A DNA stretch of 64,000 nt from Oryzias latipes (lineage: Eukaryota; Chordata; Actinopteri; Beloniformes; Adrianichthyidae), in contig NC_019871.2 of assembly GCF_002234675.1 (NCBI RefSeq), forward strand, positions 14,912,331-14,976,330. The letters run 5' to 3'. Shown here piece by piece: positions 47,937 to 60,061 of the stretch; position 1 is the stretch's first letter; each line of letters begins with the position of its first letter. The notes beneath the pieces were generated by a model, which saw nothing but the letters and a program-made list of their open reading frames with translations, was not told the origin of the DNA and made no database searches. The translations under genes and the position numbers were made by a program.

Positions 47937-49475
47937 ACTCACCTATTCTGTGTACTGCTTAAGAACCAGGTTTGCGCTGTACGCCCTCTTCCTCCAATTC
48001 CGTGAGCGCTGCGTTTTTTGCCCAACCCTCCTCCCTGGCTTCCACCTGTGAGCTCTGTTAGTGGTTTTATACCCGAAGTTTTCCATGGAGGTCTTGTTTT
48101 ATTGTATCTGAATGGAGCCTTATACCAAACTAAAAGAAAATATGGAAAATGAAGCATTCTCTACTGCATGAGTTGTCTGACTGAAATAATGAGTTTCGCA
48201 AAGACCTTACCATTTTTATTTTTATTTTATTTACATCTTTGTCTCCTGCTTTGTCCCCTCCAAACTCAGATTAAAGAAACAGTACTCCAGGGGGGGCAGC
48301 TTGTCCTGCTGTCGCCCTACGGCTTTTTTCTGTGTGAACTAACATTTATTCTTGCCTGTAGGTTATCTAAACATTTATTTCTTATTAAACTTTATAAGAT
48401 CTTTAACTTTGAAATTAGAAACTATATACACCTTAAACTCCAGGAAAGGTTGAGTCAAATTTAAACACAAATTTTTAAGATAGAAAATTGTTTTTTGTCA
48501 TCAGACCCTAGCTGAACTTTAGTTTTTATTCTAGAACACTGTAAAAAGCCTTTATTTTCCTAAATGGAAGGTCTTTAAATGTTAGAAAGTTGCATTACTT
48601 GATATTCAATTCATTTACAATCAGATGGAGACTTTACGATTTTACTGCAATGTCATTCTGTGGATTAACCATTAAAACATAGTTAAACTGTGGAATTATT
48701 TTAGGTAAGCAAATTGAATTCATGAAACCATTTCAGGGAAAATACTTTTAATTTTTTTAAAGCATTTCCATTGTTTTCTTTCCCCTCTAGATTTGTTGTC
48801 AATTGTGGATATAGTGAGTGGAAGAGGGATAAAATGTGAGCATCTGCACAAAAAAGGTTTAGAACACCATTGGGTTCCATTTGCACTCACACAGCTTTTC
48901 TTTGGAACTTTAACTTCAGAGCCAAAGTAATATAGCTTTTATTGTTTGCTCTTTTCACACTTTTCCCTACTTTAAGACATATTGTAAACATTAACTGTTA
49001 TCTGTGATATACAAATGAAATACTTGCATTTTCTAACATTGCCCATTAGAACATTTAATCTGATAATGCAGAAGACTGTCATTTTTAATCTAAATGGATC
49101 AATCTTGTGCGTTTTCAACCTCCCTTGTGGCTTGTCACACACCTTTAATGATATCTGCTAAGACTATTTTTTTTAAACTACTGGACAGACATTTGCAGAT
49201 TTTTTGAAATATAAAAAAACTACCTGCACTGAAAGTTAAAAACAGAAAACTCCACACTTTTTGGACTAAATTACACTATAACTGCTATAATAATTTTAGA
49301 TCTAAGCTGCAATTTTCTTTCCAGCATCTGCTCTCACCTGTTTTTTTTTATGCTAAAACTCTAGCTTAAATGTGACTAGTTTTATTTCTTAGAATTGTAT
49401 TTTATGTTTGTACTTTTACATGTCTTGTCCATTTTTTATGTTGAGTCACTGAATCACTGCTGGCCCATCACTTCA
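47937..49475. other. Intergenic, no gene seen
   Basis: AT-rich sequence apart from a GC-richer 100 bp right after the LTR. Short ORFs only. Confidence 0.5.
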
Positions 49476-49477
49476 AA

Positions 49478-49545
49478 TCAAATTAAATCAAACTTTATAA
49501 TAAAAATTCAAACTCAACGCAAAGCGCTTTACATTTAAACACAAA
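49478..49545 (-). mobile_element. LINE/SINE 3' tail remnant
   Basis: AATCAAATTAAATCAAACTT, TTCAAACTCAACGC and AAAGCGCTTTACATTTAAAC in this order form the inverted end of a fish LINE tail. Confidence 0.45.
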
Positions 49546-49559
49546 AAACAGAATTGCAA

Positions 49560-50600
49560 TATAAACACACTCCACCCTTCACCCTATACCCACTCCCCTC
49601 CATTAACACTTACTAGTTCTGTCATCATATGAGATGCCCTATAGTTATAAATTGCATCACTGTCTCTGTTTGCCAGCATATGTAAATCAGATGAACAGGA
49701 CACCAACTGGAGGCTGGCTGCTTTTGGCTTGTCAATCTTCCTTTCCGTCGAGGGCGCCTGCCTCCTGTTGGTGGTCTCCGCCTTAAGGGACACGCACTTG
49801 TCTCCACGCTATTTATGGATTTCTGCAGGGCCAGCTGGTGGACTGCCTGGGGCGCCATGGAGGGACCTTCGGGGTGGCCCTAGAGTGTGTCTGGGGCCGG
49901 TAGGGGGGGGTGTTCAGGACTTCCGTGTGCTGGCGAGTCTTTCATGTGGAGCTGGTGGAAAAGCTTTGAGCATGTGGGACTTTGGGTTGTAGCTTGGGCA
50001 TTTAATGTCTTTCCGAGCTGTTTAGCTCCTGCGCTCCATGCTTTTTCTGACAGTGTGTTGGCCTATCTGTCGCTTTATCTTGGTGTTCGGTTTGGGGTCA
50101 TTCAAGGGGGCACTTCTCGGGTTCCTTCTCCATGAGACATCCAGGTGATCCTGGCTACTAGTGGACTATTTGTGCGGGTCTGGGATTAACACTTTCATTT
50201 AATTACATTCAGAACATGTTGGTACATTCTTATACATTCTTTTCAACACACCTGCCTGTCCTCAACTCTTCACAAAAACAAAAGTTGATATCCATGCAGA
50301 CATGCCTAGTGTTTGTGTTAACTTCTCCATGTACTATACAGTATAGTTGTCCGCATGAATTTTTGTGCAGTCAATGTCTATACTGTGCTTTTTTGTGTGG
50401 ACGTTTGAGTGTGTAGTTACGTGTGGTTGTGCTTAAAAAGGCAGCCCGAATCCAGTTGTTCATGTCACTGATAAAGTTAAGACTCCCACAACATTTGTTG
50501 AATTTCCCTTTGCCTCCAACATTTTTTTGTTTCTCTGTACCTTCCATCCATATCCTCTTTTCCATTACTTTTCTCTCTCACCTATGTTTTCTCTCCCTCT
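49560..50600. repeat. GC-rich, probably repeat-derived block
   Basis: 49650-50150 is clearly richer in G and C than its surroundings and includes GCCAGCTGGTGGACTGCC and GGTAGGGGGGGTG. Overlapping ORFs on both strands look like composition effects. Similar GC-rich blocks occur in fish repeats, but I cannot name one. Confidence 0.3.
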
Positions 50601-51053
50601 TCTGTGTTTAGTCCACTAATAAACAAATCAAAATTAAACAAATTTCAAAATACTTCTATTAATTAATGTATAGTTTCAAGTACAAGTTTTATTTATTTAT
50701 TTATTTTTATTACAAAGAGTACATAACAAAACCTCAATTGTTAAAGTTAAATAACAGATACAGAAAATGTGTGGTAATGTGACACATTGGTTTCTTTTGA
50801 AGGCTTTTTTTTTTGGTCTGACTGTCAGACTATGATGTTATCAAAAGTGTGACAAGTTTTAGTGCTAAGTAAACTGTGCTTGGCTCCAATTCCTTTCTTT
50901 TTTAAGCAAACTTCAAGCGGGAATGCAAGATTTTGGAGAAAAGGTTTTGAAGATATTTTGACAGCTATTCTTTCATTTCTTTTTCTTGTAATCAGGTGCC
51001 TTTTGATAACCATCCCGTGAACACAGTAATGAAGCATTATCCAGCTATGTCAC

Positions 51054-51105
51054 CTTGAACCCATTGTGATGCATTTGGAGGTATATCCATCACAATGGGT
51101 TCAAG
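51054..51105. repeat. Perfect 18-bp inverted repeat with 16-nt loop
   Basis: CTTGAACCCATTGTGATG at 51054-51071 is matched exactly by its complement at 51088-51105. Confidence 0.85.
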
Positions 51106-54100
51106 ATAAAAACTAATTGGCAAATACAATGCAGTTATCAGTTACAGACCATATATATTCAGGCCGCTCTGAAGCTTAGTCTTCACTGATAATTTTGGTC
51201 TGAATTGTTACCCACTCACACAGAAATATGGATTCCTGATGAGCATCACTATCTCATGTGGCAACACTACACAGGAAGAGATGAAGGGTCCTCAAAGAGC
51301 CATAAAAGGTGCAGAGAAAAAAAATGGGGCCAAGATTTCTGCAATGGATACAATCTACACACAGCATTGTTGAAAAAGGAACAGAGTTTCACAAGAGACT
51401 CATTCCCCACAGCTCAGACAAAAACACTCCACATTCAGCCTCAGTCAGACACAGCGGAGAAGACAGTATGTCACACACAATAACACATTCACAATGCGTA
51501 CTAAAATGACGTCTACCACTTTTGCCTGTATTATTTCAAACAGAGTAGCATTTTGAAATAAGGTATTTGCTATTTCTATTGTTTTCCTCTTTTATTTTTT
51601 GCTAAATGAATGATGTAAAAAAATGAAAAATTAGCTTTTTGGTTTTCTGATATAACTTTAACCTAAAGCTTTTCACTGTCAGATAATAATTATTCTGATA
51701 ATCATTTTATGTTGAAAACACTTTGAGTTAGTACAGGCTGTCACATCTACATTTAATTTTATGATAATGGTATTTAAAGAGCACCGAAATGTGAAATTAA
51801 GAAAAAAGCAAAAACAAAATAATTTTTCCCGCAATTTTTTTTAGTCTATTTTAAACAAATCTACTGACTAAACACAGCAGTAAGATGAGCCAGAAAACAA
51901 TTTTGGTCAAGATTTGCATTTTAACTCAAACAGTAAATCTTTTGGAAAATGAATGTCTTTGATTTACATGAAATGTGTGGTTTTTTTTAAAGTTCATCCA
52001 TCAAAATAAATCTTAAAGTCAACCACAGGATAAACATTCCCTTCAAACTCTGTGTGTTGCTTCAAGATATGAGTGAACTGTATGTGGTGCAGAGGGAATA
52101 AATAATGGGAATAATGTGTCTATCTGCCTCTTCAATGGGCTGAACAAGTCAGCTATCAGGCTAAAATCCATTATCTACCAGATGGTCAGTTCAGTGACTG
52201 TAGGTTTAGCTTTTTATGTTTTAAAGTTTATTAAAAATCCAGATTGTTCCACAGAATGTCAAGGTTATGATTTTGATTACCTGTGACCATTGATATTTTC
52301 AGAGTCTAACAACGCAGCATGTCTGCTTCTCTAAATGTCAGAGACTTTCTAAATATACCTTTGAAAAACCTTTATAGCAAACAGTCACGACAGGTCAGAT
52401 TGACTTAATGTTGTATTATAGTAGATCCCTCCAAGTTACAGTACGCTCTCTCAGACCCCTGCTGTGACAAAACCTAACACCCCGCAGCTTTGAGGGTTGC
52501 TTCATATTTAATCTTGAGATGCTTTCACTTAAATTCATTTTAATCAAACTCCAGCTCCTTTTCCACATATTTGGGATTGTGGACCAAAATCATAGGAGAA
52601 CCAAAACTTTTATATCTGTTATTTATCTAAGATACATCCACCCTACCATTTTTTTAGCCCCTTTATCCAAAGCGAAGGCGGGAACTAAACATCAGTTAAT
52701 GTGTTTACTCTTTCATTTTGACTCCACACCCGAAAGCAAAACCTGCACTGCTTAAAACAGTGGTTCATTGTCAAATAAACTCTGGAGGAGTTTACACTAC
52801 TACATATGCAATCAGACAAGAAAAACTCTGAAGGAACTGTTCAAAATCACAAGCTAAATATTTTTATAGGAAAATGTAGCTGAGTGAGGAGATTCAATTG
52901 ACTGGATCGCTCTTTTTCTTTCTTTCCCCCTTGGAGCTCCTTTTGGGAAAAGTGTCCCGTCTCTGCGAGAACGCGCTGGAGCGTTCTGTTGATTGTTTTC
53001 ATTTGAATCGTGTAGTCATCTGATGATAAAAATAGAAAGGCGAAAGAAAAAGCAATTGAAACAATTGGGGGCTCAAAACAGAAAACAGAAAGTACATTCT
53101 AAGCAAGCATTCCTGGAAAGCAAACGTTGTGATTTAAAAAAAAGTTGTAATTGACTTAACTGTTTGGCAGAAATTCTTTGTATTATTGGACTAAAATGTA
53201 AAACACCACAAATATGGACAATATTAAAGAGATTACATAAAAAATACACTAAATAGAAATGTTTTTTGTTTTCGTTTTTTTATGTAACAAAATCCTTTCA
53301 TTCCTTAGTCATTATTCTGTATCGGTTGCTTTTCAATTTCATGCTTGGTTTCTATTTTCCTCCCAAAGATGTGAATGATGTAAATCTTTGGCTCAACTCT
53401 TTTTTTATATATATTTTTTTATATATATTTTATATTGTTGACCAAACATTTGTGCTTTCATACCTGCTGATTTTTAGTCAATTTTTTCCCCCTCTGGAGA
53501 GTCAAAACAAAGTAGGACATAACGTTGGTAATTTAATTTCAACATTTTCTTTTTATGTTTTGGGAGAAAATCTACTGTTAAAAGCTACTAATGTTGTTCA
53601 ACCTTTAGTTTTTAAAATAATCGACTTATAAGTTGTGCCTTTTTTAATGCAAACAAAATCTACAAGGAAACAAATCACAATTTTTTTAAAAGCAGCTGCA
53701 AAATGAATATGTTTTCTCCTGATGAGCAGATAAATGTGTCCAGTTTTTTTCATGAACCAGTATAAATATTTATGTGGTGAACAGAAAACAGATTTTTAGA
53801 TGGACTGCTGAATCGCTGTGTCTCCCATGGGTTTGTGACGGGGCTGACTGGGTTGTTTGCCTCCCATAAAGTGACTTATTGACTTTTATTTTATTCTGCT
53901 GTTTTTCTGTCTAACAAGCCAGTGTGGGAGCCTTCAGGGGACAAAAACGACAGGGATGTGCCAAACAAGATGAGCCCAACATCGATTGTGTTGAAACACT
54001 GTATTGACTTCAAAAGCTTGTTAGTTCAGATGCTGTTTGCGGGTGTTTGTTCTTGCGTAATATCACATCAGCGGTCTGGGAAGTCTCTGATTTACAAGAA

Positions 54101-55865
54101 TACTGGCTGGATTTATGGTTTTGACTTTTTGTTTTACTGAGTGTCATATTGTTAAAGCACTGCTTCATAAAAAGCATCAAGTCTCCCATTTACTATTTGA
54201 AATATGTTTGTGAATTAACCTTTTGAACACATTTTGTGAAGTTAGAAATTGAAAAGTGAAAGTGTTTTGTTTTTTTTGCACCAAACCTTGGAACTTTTCA
54301 ATTTATTTTGAAAAATTGCATCTTGCTGGAATAGACAAACAGCGCTTTATGTGTGTCCATTTAATAAAAGTAGGAAATTCCTCTCTCCTCGCTAAATCTT
54401 TTTCAGGAATATGTGTTTTTAAAAAAAAAAAAATTTCTAACCCAAGGGCAAGTTGTTCTTTTTTTCTTTACATTATAGTTCTCAGCTTGGTACAAAAAGC
54501 AGCTGGTAGGTGCTTAAATCTTGCCTCTCATTCTTAGGTTTACTGTTTCTGTGTAATCAGGCAATCTGTTCACTCCCACTCAACTGACTGAAAAGGTTAG
54601 AGCTGAGTATCATGAGCAGTATGTGGTGACAGTTGGCTGGCCGGTTGTGACAGAACCGGGGTGAAAAACTGTTAGAGCCTTGAACAGCTCAAAAGGAATT
54701 ATCTGCAATATTGATGTCACTTTTGAACTAATGTAAGGTGTCAGACTGCAATATTTATTTATTTGTTCCATTTTTGGGATCTGTATTTCACAGCCAGACA
54801 TGTGGATTCAAATGGGCACCAACTGTAAATGCAGTTTGAGCATGACCAGTGCATGCAGCTGCAAAAAAGAGTTTTATTTCCTCTTTTTCTGCACACTGGA
54901 GATCCAGTCCTGGTAGTGTGTGACTGCAGGCTGTCACATCGCAAAGCAATTACCAACCAAATAGTAAGATAGTCCACCTTGTGCAGTCAGCATTGCTTCC
55001 ATTATCCAGGTTTTTGTATGAACTTGTCCACTTCTGTATGTAAAACCGTAAGCAGGATGTGTCCAGCCAGCTGGAAACATGGAAATCTTGTATTTTTAAG
55101 GAGAGGTTGTGCCTCTGTGGTGTTTGCTCACCCTTCTGCGGAACTCATGAGGCTGAATCACGCTGAAGAAGGCATGACTGTCTCTCAGATACAAAAAAAA
55201 ATTAACAGATGAGTTTATAATAGCCATTATAATTGGTTAAATGCTAAATCCCTCATGGACCAAAAATAACAATATGTATAATATATTAAAAAAGAATCAC
55301 AGAATGCCTGTATAAAAAATGTATGTGAACCCCTAAAACAAGTAAAAAAAATATGTTGCTGTCTAAACAATACTTTAATCTGTTTAAATCTATTTTTAAC
55401 CATAGCTGTGACTCCAGCATCTCACAGTGACCTCACTCTGAAAATCACAAAGCCTCTGTCAATAATAGTGATCAGCCGTTTGAATGTACCTTAAAAGGGC
55501 AGCTGGAAAAGAGCCCCAGCTTCTGAAATGAAGGCTCAGTCACGATTACTGTAATGATAGCTAGCCCACAGTCTCATATTTAGGTACTATATCTGTGTTA
55601 TTGCGTGTATGGAGCCTGGCTCAACTTTAAAGTGAGCACAGGGATGTAAACATGCTGTTTTCCTTTCTTACACATGCTTAGTGTGAACAGGTGAGAACTT
55701 GTTCAAGTGCTTATATTTCTGTCTTGCCTAAACATGCCCTCTAACTTACCGGTAACCAGCCTTTTTAGCATTTAACATAATTTAGAATTTTCCACACATC
55801 ACACATTGTAAAATGTATATAGAATGTTACCTGTTTTTGTGTGAAAATCTAAAGACTAAATTGGA
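51106..55865. other. Long intergenic stretch, no gene seen
   Basis: ORFs such as 53266-53631 are Phe/Ile/Tyr-rich products of T-rich DNA. No exon with credible splice sites or protein family was found. Confidence 0.5.
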
Positions 55866-55867
55866 AT

Positions 55868-55945
55868 TCAACCTTATTTATATAGGATTTTTCCTGTTAA
55901 AAAGCATCTCAAAGTCCTTTACATAAATAAAGAAATATTGTTAAA
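55868..55945 (-). mobile_element. LINE 3' tail remnant
   Basis: TTCAACCTTATTTATATAGG followed by AAAGCATCTCAAAGTCCTTT and ACATAAATAAAG corresponds to the inverted tail of fish LINEs, as also seen at 21630-21700. Confidence 0.45.
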
Positions 55946-56519
55946 AAAAGTTAGAAAAGCAATAAAAATAAATAAATTAACGTCCCACAAAGATTCTTCT
56001 GTTTTTTCTCTCTTCAAGTCATGACTCATGCTGTCTTTTCCCCCTTCTTACCTCAGAGGATGACTATATAGAGGTTTTGTCACACCTGGTTTCTTTTACA
56101 CTTTCCATAGCTCTCTTCAGTTATGAGTCACTGCTCTGCTCTGTGATGCAACCAATGGGATTTTTTAGGGTATTTTTAACATTTTATGTTCTGACCTTGC
56201 AGGTAAATGGAATACTGGCAACTATCTTCTGTGCTTTTCGCTGGTGAGTAGGCTTTCTCACAGCAGAATGGTTTAAAAGCGATGGCAGATTAATGTGCAT
56301 CAGCAGCTACTGCTCTAAGCCCTTTGCGGATGTGGTGCTCTCTCCGGAGTGTGCTGACCATCAATAAGAGGTAAACCTGTAGGGCTTTTGTTTTCAAACA
56401 TGTCTGCACATCTACTAACGATTAGTTTATTAAACAAAACTTATACAACCCAACAGTGGCAATAAACTAGTACTCTGTGTTGTGCCCAAATTATATATTT
56501 TACATGTTCTAGTTGTTGT

Positions 56520-56640
56520 TCAGACTATCCCTTCAGCGGTCGCCGCAGCGAATCAGCTTCCACTGAACCCTAGTTTACCATGCGCTAGTCCTGTACGCAG
56601 CCAACTGAGCCATCCACCTGCTTCAAGGTTAACTGTTTCT
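56520..56640 (+). repeat. Dispersed repeat fragment related to 18.8 kb
   Basis: Contains ATCCCTTCAGCGGTCGCC, GCAGCGAATC and CTTCCACTGAACCCTAG, matching the start of the 18838-19060 repeat. Confidence 0.4.
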
Positions 56641-57936
56641 AACAGTAGCTTTTCTTGTTTGTTGTCATTTCCTTGTAGTTTTTGGTTCAGTTGTTGTCAT
56701 GGACAGCTTCAGCAGTGTGCTTAGTGTTTGTTTTTGAAGTATTATCCCTATTTGGTTGCATTGTTCTTACATCCATCTTTCTTTTGTGTCTTTTGGACTG
56801 CACTGGTGTTTATATCATTTACATTCACAGAGAAACAAGGAAAGAAAAAAGCATTTAATAATAGCTGCAACGCTTCCAAGTGTAATTTGAAACGTTTTAC
56901 CATGCTCCTAATGGTAAAGAGAACGCCACGTCTGGCTTTTTTCCTGAGTAAATTCTACAAAATTAAGAGTTGCTTTTGTCTTCCCGGCTGCTGACAAGAC
57001 ACAACAAATGGTTAGGCTTCAAGATCGATGAGCATGCACGCCTTGCCAAACAACAAGCAAAGTAATGACACAAAACATGACTTTGTTATCATTAAATTAC
57101 CCAATGTGACTCAACTTACAAGGAAGGTTGCTGCTACTTTGATTTGTCTTGTTTCTTGTACAAGTTTAAATGTCAACTCTTAGGGGTTGCATTATCTGCT
57201 CCTGCCAAAAATCAATGTGGATAATAGCTAAAATGCATGTATTTAAGACCTTTCTTTTTATTAAATTTGGTTTATATATTTTTGCAAAAACAAGATTTCT
57301 ATTAACTAAAAGTGCTTCCTTTCTTTCCACTAATCATTGCTTTATTTTTCTCCTTTGCCCAAGAGTCTTCAGCCTTTATGTGCACCATAACAACAATTGA
57401 ATGGATACATCAAAAATTCAATAACATACTGCTCTTTAAATAAATAAAAAAGTCCTTCTAATTGACTGTTATTGGTTGGTGACATAACAACCAAAGATTC
57501 TTTGTTTGAAAAAGTGTATTAAAATCTTTCCAATACATTAGAAAATGCCAGATTCTTTTAAGCTTCAATAAAATGAAAAAACCTCATTGATTAAAGTGGA
57601 TCATCTGTGAGTCCATTTAATAAAAACAATCCGGCTATCAAGCAGATGAGTGAATACAATAAATTGTTGTGCTGCTTTGGGTATTTGTGGTCCGTAGGGA
57701 TTTCCAGAGTGACACTGATACTCTCATGTCCTCTGCATTATGAAAGCAGACATAGGAGCACGTTCACTCTTTATCTCATGTATTAAGTGTGATTTCCCTG
57801 GAAGGCAGTGAAAGTAGATATGATAAATTACAAGTGGAAAGCAGAGTTTGCAATTTCTTAGATGCCCTGATGAAAAGTTAAATCTCTTGCAGCTTTTTGT
57901 GTAAAGCTGCCTGGCTTGAGTTGATAGCCCAGAGCT
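56641..57936. other. Intergenic, no gene seen
   Basis: AT-rich, short ORFs only. Confidence 0.5.
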
Positions 57937-57942
57937 ATTTAT

Positions 57943-58507
57943 TACGGAGCCTGTGTCCTGACATTAAGATGTAAAAATATATCTTGTTCCCACAGATTAA
58001 TATCTTGTTCCCACAGATTATTATCTCGTTCACACGAAAACTATTCCGTTCCCACAAGATACTATTGCGTTCCCTCTAAATACTATTCCGTTCCCTCGAA
58101 ATGATTAACTCGTGCGAACGCAATAATTATGTCGTTCGAACGCAATACTTAATCCGTTCGAACGCAATAATTATTCACTTCATAAGTCAATCACGCGGAT
58201 ATGCTCTCTGTACGCTGGCAAAAGCCGCTTTCAGCGGTAACTTCCGTGTCTCTGTGACCCATATTCATTCAAAAAAGGAACATGAAAAACATAAATGATC
58301 ACTTTATTACCGTCTCAATGAATATAAGAAAAATATCAAAAGATTTATGATAACTAGGCTGCTTTGTCATACGATAGCTCCTGCTAGGCTACTACTAGCA
58401 CCGCCCCAGAGCTCTTTGATGTATGCCCATAATCTGTGGGAACAAGATATTAATCTGTGGGAACAAGATATATTTTTATATCTTAATGTCAGGACACAGG
58501 CTCCGTA
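57943..58507. mobile_element. 565-bp terminal-inverted-repeat element
   Basis: 79-bp terminal inverted repeats (57943-58021 and 58429-58507) differ at one position by eye. They start TACGGAGCCTGTGTCCTGAC. The element is flanked by ATTTAT at 57937-57942 and 58508-58513, a 6-bp target duplication if the ends are read at TACGG. No transposase is encoded, so it is non-autonomous. TA next to CGGAG would also fit a TA-target family, so superfamily is unresolved. The left side continues inward as a regular motif array. Confidence 0.85.
57981..58165 (+). repeat. Nine motif array at 20-22-bp spacing
   Basis: A core of pyrimidine + C/T + GTT(C/G) recurs with its G at 57986, 58007, 58028, 58048, 58069, 58090, 58112, 58134 and 58156. 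Early units read CTTGTTCCCACAGATTA; later ones read CCGTTCCCTCGAAAT and then CCGTTCGAACGCAATA with a palindromic GTTCGAAC. The first two lie in the terminal inverted repeat; the other seven are subterminal on the left side only. Confidence 0.8.
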
Positions 58508-58684
58508 ATTTATAAAAAATCTGATGGGGGAAAAAAAATTGAAAAACCCATATAAAACAAAATTAGTAGTTGGAAAATGTATTGGGGGCACATATTGTAA
58601 ATGTGACACTGAAAGTGTCAGTACCTCATCAGCCACAAACCTCACTACTAGCTTGTAATCCACACCCGTAAACAGTCAGACCGC

Positions 58685-59410
58685 AACTTCTCCTCCTTGA
58701 CCAAAGAGCTGTCGAAAGACCCCTGAACAACACTTGAATGGAATAATCTACAATAAGCAAGCTTAGTGTGCATAGATCAACTGTTAACGCAGTTACTTAA
58801 AAATTAAACCTGGGATACAAATTATCTTGAGGATGGGGAAGAAGTATCCCAGAACTACATGGAGGAACTCATGAATGACCTGAAGAGAGCTGGGACCACA
58901 GTAACAAAGGTTACTATTTGTAAGACAGTACTTTGTCAAGGATTTAACTCCCACAGTTCTCCAAAGGTTCTCCTGCTTAACCCTTGTGCTATCTTAGATG
59001 ACCCTGCCCTTACATTGGCCTGTTCTCCCTACCATGACAAACGTGGAAAAGGTGGAGAGATTTCATGTAATCCATGGACACCAGTGAAGATCACAAATCA
59101 TAGAAGAAAAAGGGTCAGCGCACTGTGTAGTGGGTCTAGAAGACCCAACTCCCAATGTTAAAGTGCCCAGGACAGCACAAGGGTTACACCAGCACATGTA
59201 CAGGCCATTCTAAAGTTTGCCAGACACCATCTTGATGATCTAGAGGAGGATTAGGAGAATGTCATGTGGTCAGATAAGACCAAAATGAAACTCTTTGATA
59301 TAAATGTCACTCAACATGTTTGGTGGGGGAAGAATGCTGAGTTGCATCCCAAGAACATCATACCTACTGTGAAGCACGCGGTCGGAAACATAATGCTAAA
59401 AAAAACAGGT
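58685..59410 (+). pseudogene. Tc1-type transposase relic
   Basis: Fragments of a Tc1/mariner DDE transposase. Recognisable are CTTGACCAAAGAGCTGTCG (N-terminal HTH region), the DLKRAGTTVTKVT segment near 58880, PAHVQA-LKFARHHLDDLEE (59190-59250), then MWSDKTKMKLF with the second catalytic Asp, and NIIPTVKHAVGNIM. Stops, deletions and a MITE insertion (58977-59187) interrupt it, and the C-terminal third is gone. Active relatives cut and paste at TA sites. Confidence 0.75.
58977..59187 (+). mobile_element. TTAA-type MITE, copy 2, inside the Tc1 relic
   Basis: Starts TTAACCCTTGTGCTATCTTA and ends GACAGCACAAGGGTTA. It is the inverse-oriented relative of 26388-26600. The right target copy reads TTAC, one change from TTAA. 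Tc1 coding sequence resumes directly on each side. Confidence 0.8.
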
Positions 59411-60055
59411 TTAGACATTGGATGAATGATTCAGTCGATATGACTGCACAGTGGTGCTACTGCTGCACAATAATATAATACAGTTTTAAATCTGTTCTTG
59501 AAAATATGTAGATAAAGTATGTGAAATCACAGTGGATAGATTGGGAATAATAACTAGAAATCCTTTTCGGAGAATATGTTGTTTTATGATACGAAAAACT
59601 GCTCACATTTCAATTGTTTTTGAGAGTAACATTGCATTTAAATACATGTATTTAAAATTTGTATTGTGTTAAAGCAACAAAAAACACTGCACATGTAATC
59701 TTTAGCAAGTGAATATCAATCAGCTATTTCATTAAACATAGGATGATTAAATAATGAAAACTTTAAATTAATTTATAAAATGCAGGTACACACAGGCTTA
59801 AGTATTTAGATGCATAGTGTAACCTTATTTGTTACAGTAAAGAATTACAAAAATACGAAAAACAACAATGTTTTAAATTAATTAATTTCCTGTAATGAGT
59901 AATCTGTGTTAATATTACAAATGCAAATGAAAAAAAAAAAAAAAAAACTAATGAGCAAACACATTATAACCCTAACCCTAACAAAAAGCTCTTAGCCGTC
60001 TGTAAATCACATAATGGATTGTAAACCATCAAAATGGCTTTAATTAGATTTCTGC
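59411..60055. other. Intergenic, region 3' of the VLIG-like gene
   Basis: No coding sequence seen. An A18 run lies near 59931 and two and a half CCCTAA units near 59968. Confidence 0.5.
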
Positions 60056-60061
60056 TTTATT
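60056..60061 (-). other. AATAAA overlapping the VLIG-like stop codon
   Basis: On the minus strand the last codons read TGG AAA TAA AG, so an AATAAA hexamer overlaps the TAA stop. Used as a polyadenylation signal it would leave almost no 3' UTR. No clear alternative was seen in the next 350 bp. Confidence 0.25.

Noticed and set aside
49729..50135. GC-rich ORFs as a coding gene
   Set aside because: Several overlapping frames on both strands, no domain, and repeat-like surroundings.
53266..53631. 121-codon ORF
   Set aside because: Phe/Ile/Tyr-rich output of T-rich DNA with no family motif, splice context or plausible start setting.
57981..58165. CRISPR-like regular array
   Set aside because: Units are 20-22 bp, degenerate, without unique spacers, in a vertebrate genome and inside a transposon.
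59968..59982. Telomere-like CCCTAA units
   Set aside because: Only about two and a half units, within reach of chance in this sequence; not evidence of a chromosome end or fusion.
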